The notes under the pieces are model-generated. The model worked only from the letters and a program-made list of their open reading frames with translations. It searched no databases and had not been told where the DNA came from. From Leuconostoc rapi (lineage in GTDB: Bacteria > Bacillota > Bacilli > Lactobacillales > Lactobacillaceae), in NCBI RefSeq assembly GCF_016908715.1, contig NZ_JAFBEK010000002.1:62001-126000 (forward strand): DNA of 64,000 bases. The letters run 5' to 3'. The first letter of the stretch is position 1; each line of letters begins with the position of its first letter. A program made the translations under genes and the position numbers. This document shows, piece by piece, positions 38,541 to 45,768 of the stretch.

Positions 38541-39455
38541 TCATTTCGAATAGATGTGATCGCTCATATAGCGTTCACTGCTGTCAGGAAAAATAGTGAC
38601 AATGTTGCTGTTTTCAGGTAATGATTCAGCTAATTTTAAACTAGCAGCTAACGCTGCACCGCTGGAACTGCCAATGAAAAGGCCTAATTGTTTAGCTGCT
38701 TCACGTACTTGGTAAAAAGCATCATGATCACTGATTGTCATAATTTTCTGGATTGATAAATGATCAAAAAAAGGTGGCATGAATTCAACACCAATGCCTT
38801 CGGTGCGATGTGCGTGTGCAGGACCACCGGCTAAAATAGACCCTTCTGGTTCAACAACAATATTTTGAATCTGCTTGTCACGTGCATTTAAATATTTTGC
38901 AACACCAGCAAATGTACCACCACTACCAGCACCAGCTACAAACGCTGTTATTTTTTTACCGTTTAGATCTTGAATAATTTCGGGTGCAAGGGTTTGATAG
39001 TAGGTATCAGGATTAGCTGAATTAGCAAATTGCATAGGTAAATAGCTGTTTTCGATCTCTTGAGCTAATGCTTTTGCCTTGGTAATTGCACCAGTTATAC
39101 CTTCGTTTGAGGGCGTATTAATGATTGTAGCGCCTAGTGCTTGCATTAATTGTTGTTTCTCATAGCTAAATTTTTCAGGTACGACAAGTATTGTTTTTAA
39201 ATGGTGTTGCTGGGCAGCCAATGCTAAGCCGATACCTGTGTTACCGGCGGTGGGTTCAATAATCGTTGTACTAGCGTTAATAAGATGTCGATTAAAACCA
39301 TCTGCAATGAGAAATTGACCTAAACGATCTTTGATACTACCGCCAGGATTGAACATCTCAAGCTTTGCAAAAATATGACTGTGATTTGGTATGTCTAGTT
39401 GTAAATCAATTAAAGGTGTGTGACCGATAAGTTGAGATATCTGTGTAATATACAT
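38541..39455 (-). CDS. cysK: Cysteine synthase / cystathionine beta-synthase family
   Basis: This 304-residue PLP enzyme has the lysine motif [13 protein letters not shown], the phosphate-binding [30 protein letters not shown] and [11 protein letters not shown]. It may work as O-acetylserine sulfhydrylase or, since cgl is its neighbour, as a cystathionine beta-synthase-like enzyme. The start is ATG 39455, behind aaaggagg; the open frame continues upstream only through leader RNA. Expression should depend on read-through of the cysteine-codon attenuator just upstream. Confidence 0.93.
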   Translation of the reverse strand: MYITQISQLIGHTPLIDLQLDIPNHSHIFAKLEMFNPGGSIKDRLGQFLIADGFNRHLINASTTIIEPTAGNTGIGLALAAQQHHLKTILVVPEKFSYEKQQLMQALGATIINTPSNEGITGAITKAKALAQEIENSYLPMQFANSANPDTYYQTLAPEIIQDLNGKKITAFVAGAGSGGTFAGVAKYLNARDKQIQNIVVEPEGSILAGGPAHAHRTEGIGVEFMPPFFDHLSIQKIMTISDHDAFYQVREAAKQLGLFIGSSSGAALAASLKLAESLPENSNIVTIFPDSSERYMSDHIYSK

Positions 39456-39479
39456 CAATACGCCTCCTTTAAGGCAAAC

Positions 39480-39515
39480 AAAAAGCGTGTAAATTCTTGA
39501 GAATCTACACGCTTT
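39480..39515 (-). terminator. Attenuator terminator of the cysK operon
   Basis: On the minus strand, a 10-bp stem (39515-39506 with 39491-39482) is extended by an inner ATTC/GAAT helix (39504-39501 with 39496-39493) and ends in Ts (39484-39480). It lies between the Cys-rich leader ORF and cysK. Its 5' arm (39517-39507) can instead pair with 39607-39597. Confidence 0.88.
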
Positions 39516-39577
39516 CGACAGTTTAACGTACTTAAAATGCACTTAACTATTTGGTTCAATGAACCAAAAGGCCATGC

Positions 39578-39652
39578 TTAACAAGCAGTACAACATCGAA
39601 AACGTGTTGTACTGCAGCAAGTCATTTGCATTGTTAAGTGCACTGGTGTCAT
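39578..39652 (-). CDS. Cysteine-rich leader peptide of the cysK-cgl-cysE operon
   Basis: A 24-codon ORF on the minus strand starts at ATG 39652 with aggag (39663-39659) six bases upstream. Codons 12-13 and 20-21 are Cys-Cys pairs and codon 24 is Cys just before TAA, so five of the last 13 codons are cysteine (C-C-S-T-T-R-F-R-C-C-T-A-C). A terminator follows before cysK. No recognisable protein family is involved; the role inferred is a sensor of Cys-tRNA charging by ribosome stalling. The Cys pairs lie on the two arms of an 11-bp hairpin (39615-39605 with 39595-39585). Confidence 0.82.
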   Translation of the reverse strand: MTPVHLTMQMTCCSTTRFRCCTAC

Positions 39653-39702
39653 ATCGAACTCCTAAACTTTAATTAATATTAGATTACTATACATTTGTTA
39701 GT

Positions 39703-39719
39703 AAGTCAATTGTTGACTT
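39703..39719. promoter_or_regulatory. Perfect inverted repeat over the -35 of the cys leader promoter
   Basis: AAGTCAA-TTG-TTGACTT is a perfect 7-3-7 inverted repeat. On the minus strand it includes TTGACT (39709-39704), a likely -35 of the cysteine leader transcript; the -10 is not clear (TAATCT at 39686-39681 is a weak fit). It could be an operator, or merely the end of the pepS transcript. Confidence 0.45.
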
Positions 39720-39728
39720 GTTTCATTT

Positions 39729-40958
39729 TCATGCCCAATCACCAGAACGAAAAACAGGAACCGTTTTACCATCGTGTGTCACACCATCAATCGTCATGTC
39801 AGATGAACCAATCATGAAATCAACATGGACATCTGACACGTTCCAACCGTGTTGCGCCAAGTCTTCTGGTTTATCAGTTTTGCCACCAGTGATATTGGAA
39901 GCATAGGCTGCACCGATTGCCAAGTGATCAGAAGCATTTTCGTCAAATAGGGTATTGTAAAATAGCACGCCCCCCTGGGCAATAGGCGAGGGATCTGGTA
40001 CAAGGGAAACTTCACCAAGTGATTTTGAGCCATCGTCGGTAGCAATTAATTTTTCTAAAACGTCTAGACCCTTTGTGGCTGTTGCTTTTACAATCTTACC
40101 ATCTTCAAAATCTAATGCGATATTCTCAATTAAGTTTCCTTGATAAGATAGTGGTAAAGTTGCTGCGACATGACCATTGATATTGCGATTATCTGGCGCG
40201 GTAAATACCTCTTCTGTTGGCATATTTGGAATAAAAATGTTACCAGCTTTATCATGCGAAAAAGCCGCTTCCCAAATATGACCGGTTGCTAGGCCAATAG
40301 TAAAATCTGATTTGTCGTTTTTGTAGTGTAATTCTTTGAAATTCTGCCCATTTAGCCAATCGGCTTTTTCTTTAAGGTGTTCGATATGAGTCGTCCAATT
40401 TTCAAGTGCATCTGATTTATCATCTACGCGGACATCCTTTAAAATTTCTGCCCATAAACGTTCAACTGCGTCAGTTCCGTGTAAATCGGGAAATACTTTC
40501 TCTGCCCATTTTTGACCAGCAGCAGCGACAACTAGCCATGAAATATCATCTTTCATGGTAGCTTCTCTTATACGGCCTAGGGCTTTTTGTTTGGATTTTG
40601 TGAACGTATCAAGCCGTGTAGGATCAACATTTGACAAACCATCTGGATCTTGCGATACAAGAGAAATGCGTGATGCGTAATTATCCATCAGTTCATTTGC
40701 CTTTGCGACTTCATAGGCGGGAATGTTTTCTAAACGTTCAGCAGGTGTATATGTTAGAAAATCTTCTGTCATCTTTTGATCAGACCATTCTAACACAACT
40801 TCTCGGGCACCAGCTTGATAAGCTGCGTGAACAATTTTACGAGCAAAGTATGCCTCATCAACAGCTGCGTATAAAATAATTGTTTGACCAGGTTGAACGT
40901 TTACGCCACGTTTGATGATGAGATCCGCATATTTATCTAATTTTGACTCTAATGACAT
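39729..40958 (-). CDS. pepS: Aminopeptidase, M29 family (PepS-like)
   Basis: This 409-residue cytosolic metallo-aminopeptidase of family M29 resembles PepS/AmpS. Metal-site landmarks include HDKAGNIFIPNMPTEEVFTAPD, NGHVAATLPLSYQG, the GEVSLV segment and the C-terminal HVDFMIGSSDMTIDG. ATG 40958 matches the family start (LESKLDKYADLIIKRGVNVQPGQ). The in-frame ATG 41006 would add 16 unusual residues and coincides with the GGAGGA sequence itself. Between GGAGGAA (41004-40998) and ATG 40958 lies a 10-bp hairpin, see the separate entry. Confidence 0.93.
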   Translation of the reverse strand: MSLESKLDKYADLIIKRGVNVQPGQTIILYAAVDEAYFARKIVHAAYQAGAREVVLEWSDQKMTEDFLTYTPAERLENIPAYEVAKANELMDNYASRISLVSQDPDGLSNVDPTRLDTFTKSKQKALGRIREATMKDDISWLVVAAAGQKWAEKVFPDLHGTDAVERLWAEILKDVRVDDKSDALENWTTHIEHLKEKADWLNGQNFKELHYKNDKSDFTIGLATGHIWEAAFSHDKAGNIFIPNMPTEEVFTAPDNRNINGHVAATLPLSYQGNLIENIALDFEDGKIVKATATKGLDVLEKLIATDDGSKSLGEVSLVPDPSPIAQGGVLFYNTLFDENASDHLAIGAAYASNITGGKTDKPEDLAQHGWNVSDVHVDFMIGSSDMTIDGVTHDGKTVPVFRSGDWA

Positions 40959-40967
40959 GTTATCTAT

Positions 40968-40997
40968 TATGTTAGATATATTTATAAATCTAACATA
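40968..40997 (-). promoter_or_regulatory. Hairpin between ribosome binding site and start of pepS
   Basis: TATGTTAGAT (40968-40977) is perfectly complementary to ATCTAACATA (40988-40997), with a 10-base loop. GGAGGAA (41004-40998, minus strand) abuts it on one side and nine bases separate it from ATG 40958 on the other. Folding would bring the binding site to normal distance. Confidence 0.5.
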
Positions 40998-41060
40998 TTC
41001 CTCCATAAAATTTTAATGATGAGTTAATTATCTCATGAAAAGTTAACGTCTTCAAGTTGT

Positions 41061-41103
41061 CAATCATGTAAATGATTGATTTGTGATATAAGATTAATAT
41101 AAT
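41061..41103 (+). promoter_or_regulatory. Promoter with inverted repeat upstream of the GH25-like gene
   Basis: TTGATT (41076-41081) and TATAAT (41098-41103) are 16 bases apart. A perfect inverted repeat CAATCAT-gtaa-ATGATTG (41061-41078) overlaps the -35 and is a candidate operator. A second TATAAT at 41131-41136 lies seven bases before ATG 41144. Confidence 0.55.
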
Positions 41104-41143
41104 AAGCGCGCGAATGAGTTATAAATTTTGTATAATGGATATT

Positions 41144-41881
41144 ATGATGAAAAATTCTGTAATCACACAAAAAAACAACACAAAAAAATCGTTATCATTC
41201 CTGACTTGGCTTTTGATTATTGGTGGCATTGTCGCTACTGGTATAATATGGCTTTTTGCTAAACCAATTTTACCAGTGGTTGATACGACACCGCCTGGCT
41301 TTTCAGTGCAAGGTGTGGCAATTAACCAAACCTCTGGTTATGTTGATTATCATAATTTGACATCGAATGGTATTGATTTTACATACTTGCGCGCGACAAC
41401 GGGTGCTTCTTTTGCTGACGACGACTATCAATCGAATTACGATCGCGCATCCACAGCTAAACTAAAAGTCGGTAGTATACAAGTTTATGATTCAAGTACC
41501 AATGCCGATACACAAGCGCAATATTTTATTGATAAAGTTGGCGATAAAATAGGACAATTGCCGATTGCTATTTATGTCACACAAGATCAAGTGGTCACGC
41601 AAGATAGTAAAGAACGTTTAGCAGTGTTAATACAGACATTGACTGCACATTATGATAAAGCAGTTGTCATATATACCACTTCTGATGTACAGAAACAACT
41701 CACCTCAACCATTTCACATACAAAATATTGGTTGATTAGTAGTCACGCCAATGATAAAAAGGCGACCAATCAGTTTATTCAGTACAGTGAAGATCATACG
41801 ATAGGAACGGGTTTGAAAGCAATTAAGATGCCAACTAGTGTCTTTAATGGCACAGAAAAGGAATTTGAGGAAATAAAATGA
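41144..41881 (+). CDS. Membrane-anchored GH25-like protein lacking catalytic acids
   Basis: This 245-residue protein has an N-terminal basic stretch and one membrane segment (about 20-42), then a domain that follows the GH25 muramidase pattern. Compare VDYHNLTSNGIDFTYLRATTGASFADDDYQSNYDRA with the family's IDWxxVxxxGxxFxxxKATEGxxxxDxxFxxN. The catalytic acids appear lost: the GIDVS motif reads GVAIN, and the LDxE strand reads PIAIYVTQD. It is therefore probably not an active lysozyme, and binding or scaffolding is a guess. No clear ribosome binding site precedes ATG 41144/41147. It overlaps the next gene by ATGA. Confidence 0.7.
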   Translation: MMKNSVITQKNNTKKSLSFLTWLLIIGGIVATGIIWLFAKPILPVVDTTPPGFSVQGVAINQTSGYVDYHNLTSNGIDFTYLRATTGASFADDDYQSNYDRASTAKLKVGSIQVYDSSTNADTQAQYFIDKVGDKIGQLPIAIYVTQDQVVTQDSKERLAVLIQTLTAHYDKAVVIYTTSDVQKQLTSTISHTKYWLISSHANDKKATNQFIQYSEDHTIGTGLKAIKMPTSVFNGTEKEFEEIK

Positions 41882-42879
41882 TTAAATTTGGTGTTATTGG
41901 AACCAATTGGATTACAAAAATGTTTATTGAAGCAGCATATAAAACTGGCGAATATGAACTCACAAAAATTTATTCTCGTACGGAAGAACGGGGGGAAGCA
42001 TTTTTAAATACCTTGGTAGTTGATGATGTGGATATTGTGACAACATTGAGTGACTTATACACAGATATTGATGTCGTTTACATTGCTTCGCCTAATGCAT
42101 TTCATTTTGAACAATCAAAAGTAGCCATTGCAGCGGGTGTGCATGTAATTGTTGAAAAACCAACAACAAGTAACCCAACAGAATTTAGTGAAATTGAACG
42201 GGTCTTAGCTTTACATCCTGAAGTGCGCTATTTTGAAGCTGCGCGTCATATACATCAACCTAATTTTAAGCTCATTCAACAAACAATGGGTGAATTTACA
42301 CAACTACAAGGTGCAACGCTTGTTTATCAAAAATATTCTTCACGTTATGATGCCTATTTGGCAGGTGAAGAACCTAATGTATTGACCCGTACCTATAGTG
42401 GTGGTGCGCTATATGATCTTGGCGTTTATCCAATCTATGCCGCCATTGCGCTGTTTGGGGCACCACGTGCTGTACAATATTTACCAACGTTACTTACTAA
42501 TGGTGCTGATGGCAAAGGTACGGCCAACCTGTTTTATGATGACTTTAATGTCACGTTATTATTTGGTAAAAGTGCTAACTCTTATTTACCAAGTGAAATT
42601 TATGGATTAAAAGAAACCCTGTCAATATCAAACATCGCTGAATTAGAGACAGTGACATATTATGATGGTGATGGGCAACAGGATGATATCGGGCAAAAAC
42701 CTGATGCTAATCCTATGATTCATGAAGCGCAAGACTTTGCGGACGTGATTAACGATCCTATCGGTAACCACATGAGATATAGTCAATGGTTTCAGCTTGC
42801 CAAGCAGGTCAACCAAACATTATTTGACTTACGTTCGTCGGCGAATATTGTATTTCCGGCTGATCAGAAAGATTATTAA
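41878..42879 (+). CDS. Gfo/Idh/MocA family oxidoreductase
   Basis: This 333-residue NAD(P)-dependent dehydrogenase has the Rossmann start IKFGVIGTNWITKMFIEAA, the family signature VHVIVEKPTTSNPTEF with the catalytic EKP motif, and the second-domain segment GGALYDLGVYPIYAA. The substrate, probably a sugar or polyol derivative, cannot be told. It is translationally coupled to the GH25-like gene upstream. Confidence 0.88.
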   Translation: MIKFGVIGTNWITKMFIEAAYKTGEYELTKIYSRTEERGEAFLNTLVVDDVDIVTTLSDLYTDIDVVYIASPNAFHFEQSKVAIAAGVHVIVEKPTTSNPTEFSEIERVLALHPEVRYFEAARHIHQPNFKLIQQTMGEFTQLQGATLVYQKYSSRYDAYLAGEEPNVLTRTYSGGALYDLGVYPIYAAIALFGAPRAVQYLPTLLTNGADGKGTANLFYDDFNVTLLFGKSANSYLPSEIYGLKETLSISNIAELETVTYYDGDGQQDDIGQKPDANPMIHEAQDFADVINDPIGNHMRYSQWFQLAKQVNQTLFDLRSSANIVFPADQKDY

Positions 42880-42882
42880 TTG

Positions 42883-44211
42883 ATGACAATTAAAGAAGAA
42901 TTACAAGATAAGTTTAAGACAAATTTCGAAAATCCTACGCCAATACAAGATGCTGTATGGGAACGATTTGCAAATGGTGAGAGCATTTTTGGTCTAGCAC
43001 CAACGGGGACAGGGAAGACGCTTGCGTTTATATTACCCTTATTATCACGCATCGATGCACATGCGAAGCGTACACAAGTATTAATTTTAGCACCGAGTCA
43101 AGAACTGGCGATGCAAACAACAGCTGTCGCACGCGAATGGGGTGCACTGGTTGGTGTTTCAGTGGCGAGCCTAATCGGTGGCGCTAATGGTCGACGTCAG
43201 GCAGATAAGTTAAAAAAAGAAAAACCACATATCGTTATTGGTACACTTGGACGCGTATTAACAATGGTTGAGGGCGGCGTGTTAAAACTAAATACCATTC
43301 AAACAGTTGTTTTTGATGAAGCGGATGAGATGCTGACCGATGAACGTCATGAGAGTTTACAAACGTTAGCTGACCAGCTCCCAACAAGTGTACAACTTGG
43401 CCTATTTTCTGCTACTTCGGGTGTTGATTTAAAATATGTTTTCGATACGTTTCATCAAGAAGTGCGGCTAATTTCAGTAGGAACAGATGCACCCGCAACA
43501 ATTAAACACGAATTCCAATATGTTGATCAAAAGGCCAAGTCAAATATACTGATTCAATTAGCGCGACATAACCAGCAAGCCTTAGTTTTTTTCAATACAA
43601 TTAGTGCTTTGGTGAGTATGCAGGCAACCTTGCAACATGCACATGTTAGTGTCATGAGTATTGGTAGTAATGACAAGCGTCAAGTGCAGCGTGCTGATGC
43701 ATTACGCCTTTTCAAAAAAGGTGAGGTTGCTTTGTTATTAGTAACCGATGTTGCTGCACGTGGGCTAGATATCGAAGATTTGCCATTAGTTATTAATGCG
43801 CAAATACCACAAAGTAAAAAAACTTACGTTCATCGTACAGGCCGCACGGGCCGTATGGGTAAAGCGGGGCAGGTGTTAAATCTTGGGAATGACCATGACA
43901 TTAGAAATCTGAAACGCGAGCTAGGAGACGACTTTGAATTAAGCAAGGTAGCTAATTTATATGCTGATGAGGTGAAGCAGCATAACAATGTAGAAAAAAA
44001 TACGGTAAGTGATAGTAATCACTCTCAAAACAATGAAACCGATGTGGCAACTAAAAAAATAAGTGAACGACGTGTTTCAAAACCGCAGACAACAAAAATA
44101 GCATCAACACATGTGGCAGATGTTGTTGATAAACCAAAAAAGAAAAAACGTTTGAAATCATCTAAGGACAAAGGAAAGCCCAAATGGGCGACTAAACGTG
44201 AAAATAAGTGA
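42883..44211 (+). CDS. DEAD-box RNA helicase
   Basis: This 442-residue helicase has all core motifs: the Q motif region PTPIQDAVWERF, APTGTGKTLAFILP (I), APSQELAMQ (Ia), TLGRVL (Ib), VFDEADEML (II), FSATSG (III), FFNTISAL (IV), TDVAARGLDIEDL (V) and HRTGRTGRMG (VI). A lysine-rich C-terminal tail (KPKKKKRLKSSKDKGKPK) should bind RNA. It resembles the CshB/YfmL class of ribosome-assembly or cold-shock helicases. ATG 42883 is one codon after a TTG that opens the frame. Confidence 0.93.
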   Translation: MTIKEELQDKFKTNFENPTPIQDAVWERFANGESIFGLAPTGTGKTLAFILPLLSRIDAHAKRTQVLILAPSQELAMQTTAVAREWGALVGVSVASLIGGANGRRQADKLKKEKPHIVIGTLGRVLTMVEGGVLKLNTIQTVVFDEADEMLTDERHESLQTLADQLPTSVQLGLFSATSGVDLKYVFDTFHQEVRLISVGTDAPATIKHEFQYVDQKAKSNILIQLARHNQQALVFFNTISALVSMQATLQHAHVSVMSIGSNDKRQVQRADALRLFKKGEVALLLVTDVAARGLDIEDLPLVINAQIPQSKKTYVHRTGRTGRMGKAGQVLNLGNDHDIRNLKRELGDDFELSKVANLYADEVKQHNNVEKNTVSDSNHSQNNETDVATKKISERRVSKPQTTKIASTHVADVVDKPKKKKRLKSSKDKGKPKWATKRENK

Positions 44212-44259
44212 GGCTTATTTTAAAATATAATAGTGTGATTTGCAACGATGGCTTTATCA

Positions 44260-44317
44260 GAAAAAGCAATAATCCCGTTTATTTTTGTCTAGCGGTATTA
44301 TTGCTTTTTCATTTTTT
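44260..44317 (+). terminator. Helicase gene terminator
   Basis: A long stem (44260-44273 with 44297-44310, extended by CCG/CGG after one mismatch) is followed by a T-run at 44312-44317. Bases 44318-44389, up to the convergent transporter gene, hold nothing recognised. Confidence 0.88.
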
Positions 44318-44389
44318 ATCGTGTCAGAAATATGGGAGGACTTTATATTATAAGTTCAAAAGTAATGTTATTCTTGATTACTATAAATA

Positions 44390-45358
44390 TTATTTCGAAA
44401 TATAAGTATTATTTTTATTTTTTTTCCAAAGGGATGCTAATACGGAACCTGAAATATTATGCCAAACAGAGAACATGACGGCAGCTATTGCTGATGCTGG
44501 GTTGAAAAACGAAATTGCCAATGTGGATGCTAGCGCAGAATCTTGCATACCAACTTCAAATGTGATAGCCTTTTGTTGCGGCAGGTCCATTTTCATTAAC
44601 TTGGAAAATCCATAACCTAGTGTATAGCCTAATAAGTTATGCAAAATAACAACAGGCACCAGAACTAATGTTGAAACCGCTAGTACTGTTTTAGCGTTTG
44701 CTGATAAAACGGCTAGAATAATTACTAAGATAGCTATTTGCGATATCAGCGGCATGATATCAATAATTTTTTGTACATGCTGTTTAAAAATTGTGTGTAC
44801 AATAACGCCTAATAAGATTGGTACGACAACAATTTGGAATGCTGAAAAAAACATCGATTCGAAAGGTACATTAACCCATTTTCCAGCGAGTAATTTCAGT
44901 AGTGTTGGCATCATGATGGGTGCTACTAATGTTGAGAGTAGACCAATTGAAACATCTAAAGCGACATCTCCTCCAGATAAAAAAGACATAACATTCGAAG
45001 AAGTTCCAGATGGTGCCGAACCAACCAATATGACCCCTACTGCGGCAGGTCCGCTTAGTCCAAACAAATGTACTAAACCAAATGCAATGAGCGGCATAAT
45101 AATGTAGTGTGCGACTGTACCCAAAATAACTTGTAGAGGGTTACGGGCAACCCGTTTAAAATCGACAGGAGACAAAGTAATACCCATACCAAATAAAACA
45201 ATCATTAGTAAGATTGAGACTGATGATAGGTGTCCGATTTTTGTTGTAGCTAGGCTGGTACCGGGTCCTGGGACTAAAATAGCAACTACAGCAACTAAGA
45301 TAACAAATAGTGTAAAAAATTTGGTTAAAAAGTTGGTAATTTCTTTGATGGTTTTCAT
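44390..45358 (-). CDS. BASS-family sodium symporter
   Basis: This 322-residue protein with about nine or ten membrane segments belongs to the bile acid:sodium symporter (BASS) family. Family marks include VLFGMGITLSPVDFKRVARNP, VGVILVGSAPSGTSSNVMSFLSGGDVALDVSIG (the sodium-site crossover) and FEVGMQDSALASTLA. Bacterial members carry ketopantoate, pyruvate or other organic anions. As the last gene behind ilvD it could move a branched-chain 2-keto acid or pantoate precursor; that is inference. ATG 45358 has agagaag just upstream. Confidence 0.85.
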   Translation of the reverse strand: MKTIKEITNFLTKFFTLFVILVAVVAILVPGPGTSLATTKIGHLSSVSILLMIVLFGMGITLSPVDFKRVARNPLQVILGTVAHYIIMPLIAFGLVHLFGLSGPAAVGVILVGSAPSGTSSNVMSFLSGGDVALDVSIGLLSTLVAPIMMPTLLKLLAGKWVNVPFESMFFSAFQIVVVPILLGVIVHTIFKQHVQKIIDIMPLISQIAILVIILAVLSANAKTVLAVSTLVLVPVVILHNLLGYTLGYGFSKLMKMDLPQQKAITFEVGMQDSALASTLAISFFNPASAIAAVMFSVWHNISGSVLASLWKKNKNNTYISK

Positions 45359-45423
45359 AATTATCTTCTCTTTCAAAGTGATTATTATTGTATTATGGCG
45401 TTTATTTATTAATAAGAGGACAA

Positions 45424-45711
45424 TTAATTATGTATGCCCAAAGCCATTTTGGCATAACGGGTCATTTTAGCTGTTGTCCATGCAGGTTCCCAGACGAGGT
45501 TGATGTTAACACGAGTAATTTCCTCTATGGTAATTAACGCATCGGTAATCATTTTATCTAAGATAGTAGTTAATGGGCACCTCATTGTGGTTAATGTTAA
45601 TTTAACGGTGGCAGTGCCATCATTATCTATTGCCAAACCGTACACTAAACCAAGATTTATAATGTCACAACGTAACTCAGGATCAACGACTTGGGATAAT
45701 GCAGTTAGCAT
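45424..45711 (-). CDS. DUF59/MIP18 Fe-S assembly protein, N terminus disrupted
   Basis: This 95-residue open frame matches the MIP18/SufT-type family (VVDPELRCDIINLGLVYGL, LTTMRCPLTTILDKMI, VWEPAWTTAKMTRYAKMALG) and is a paralogue of the gene at 53804. Homology continues upstream of ATG 45711 (EHLEDR aligns with SELEDK in the paralogue) but that stretch has no in-frame start. A well-placed ATG at 45743 with aaggtg upstream is out of frame by one base, at an AAAA run. A fifth A would restore one continuous gene. Translation may now start inefficiently at 45711. It lies behind ilvD, whose Fe-S cluster it may serve. Confidence 0.75.
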   Translation of the reverse strand: MLTALSQVVDPELRCDIINLGLVYGLAIDNDGTATVKLTLTTMRCPLTTILDKMITDALITIEEITRVNINLVWEPAWTTAKMTRYAKMALGIHN

Positions 45712-45768
45712 ACGATCTTCTAGATGTTCTGTGGTATTTTCATATTAAAGTGCACCTTATATGATGAT

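Noticed and set aside
39480-39663. SAM riboswitch upstream of cysK
   Set aside because: The characteristic S-box or SMK-box motifs are not seen, and the region encodes a translated-looking Cys-rich ORF with ribosome binding site.
45424-45711. Calling the ilvD-linked DUF59 gene a pseudogene
   Set aside because: Only the first ten or so codons are detached and the conserved domain is open from ATG 45711, so a functional product remains possible; kept as a CDS with a note.
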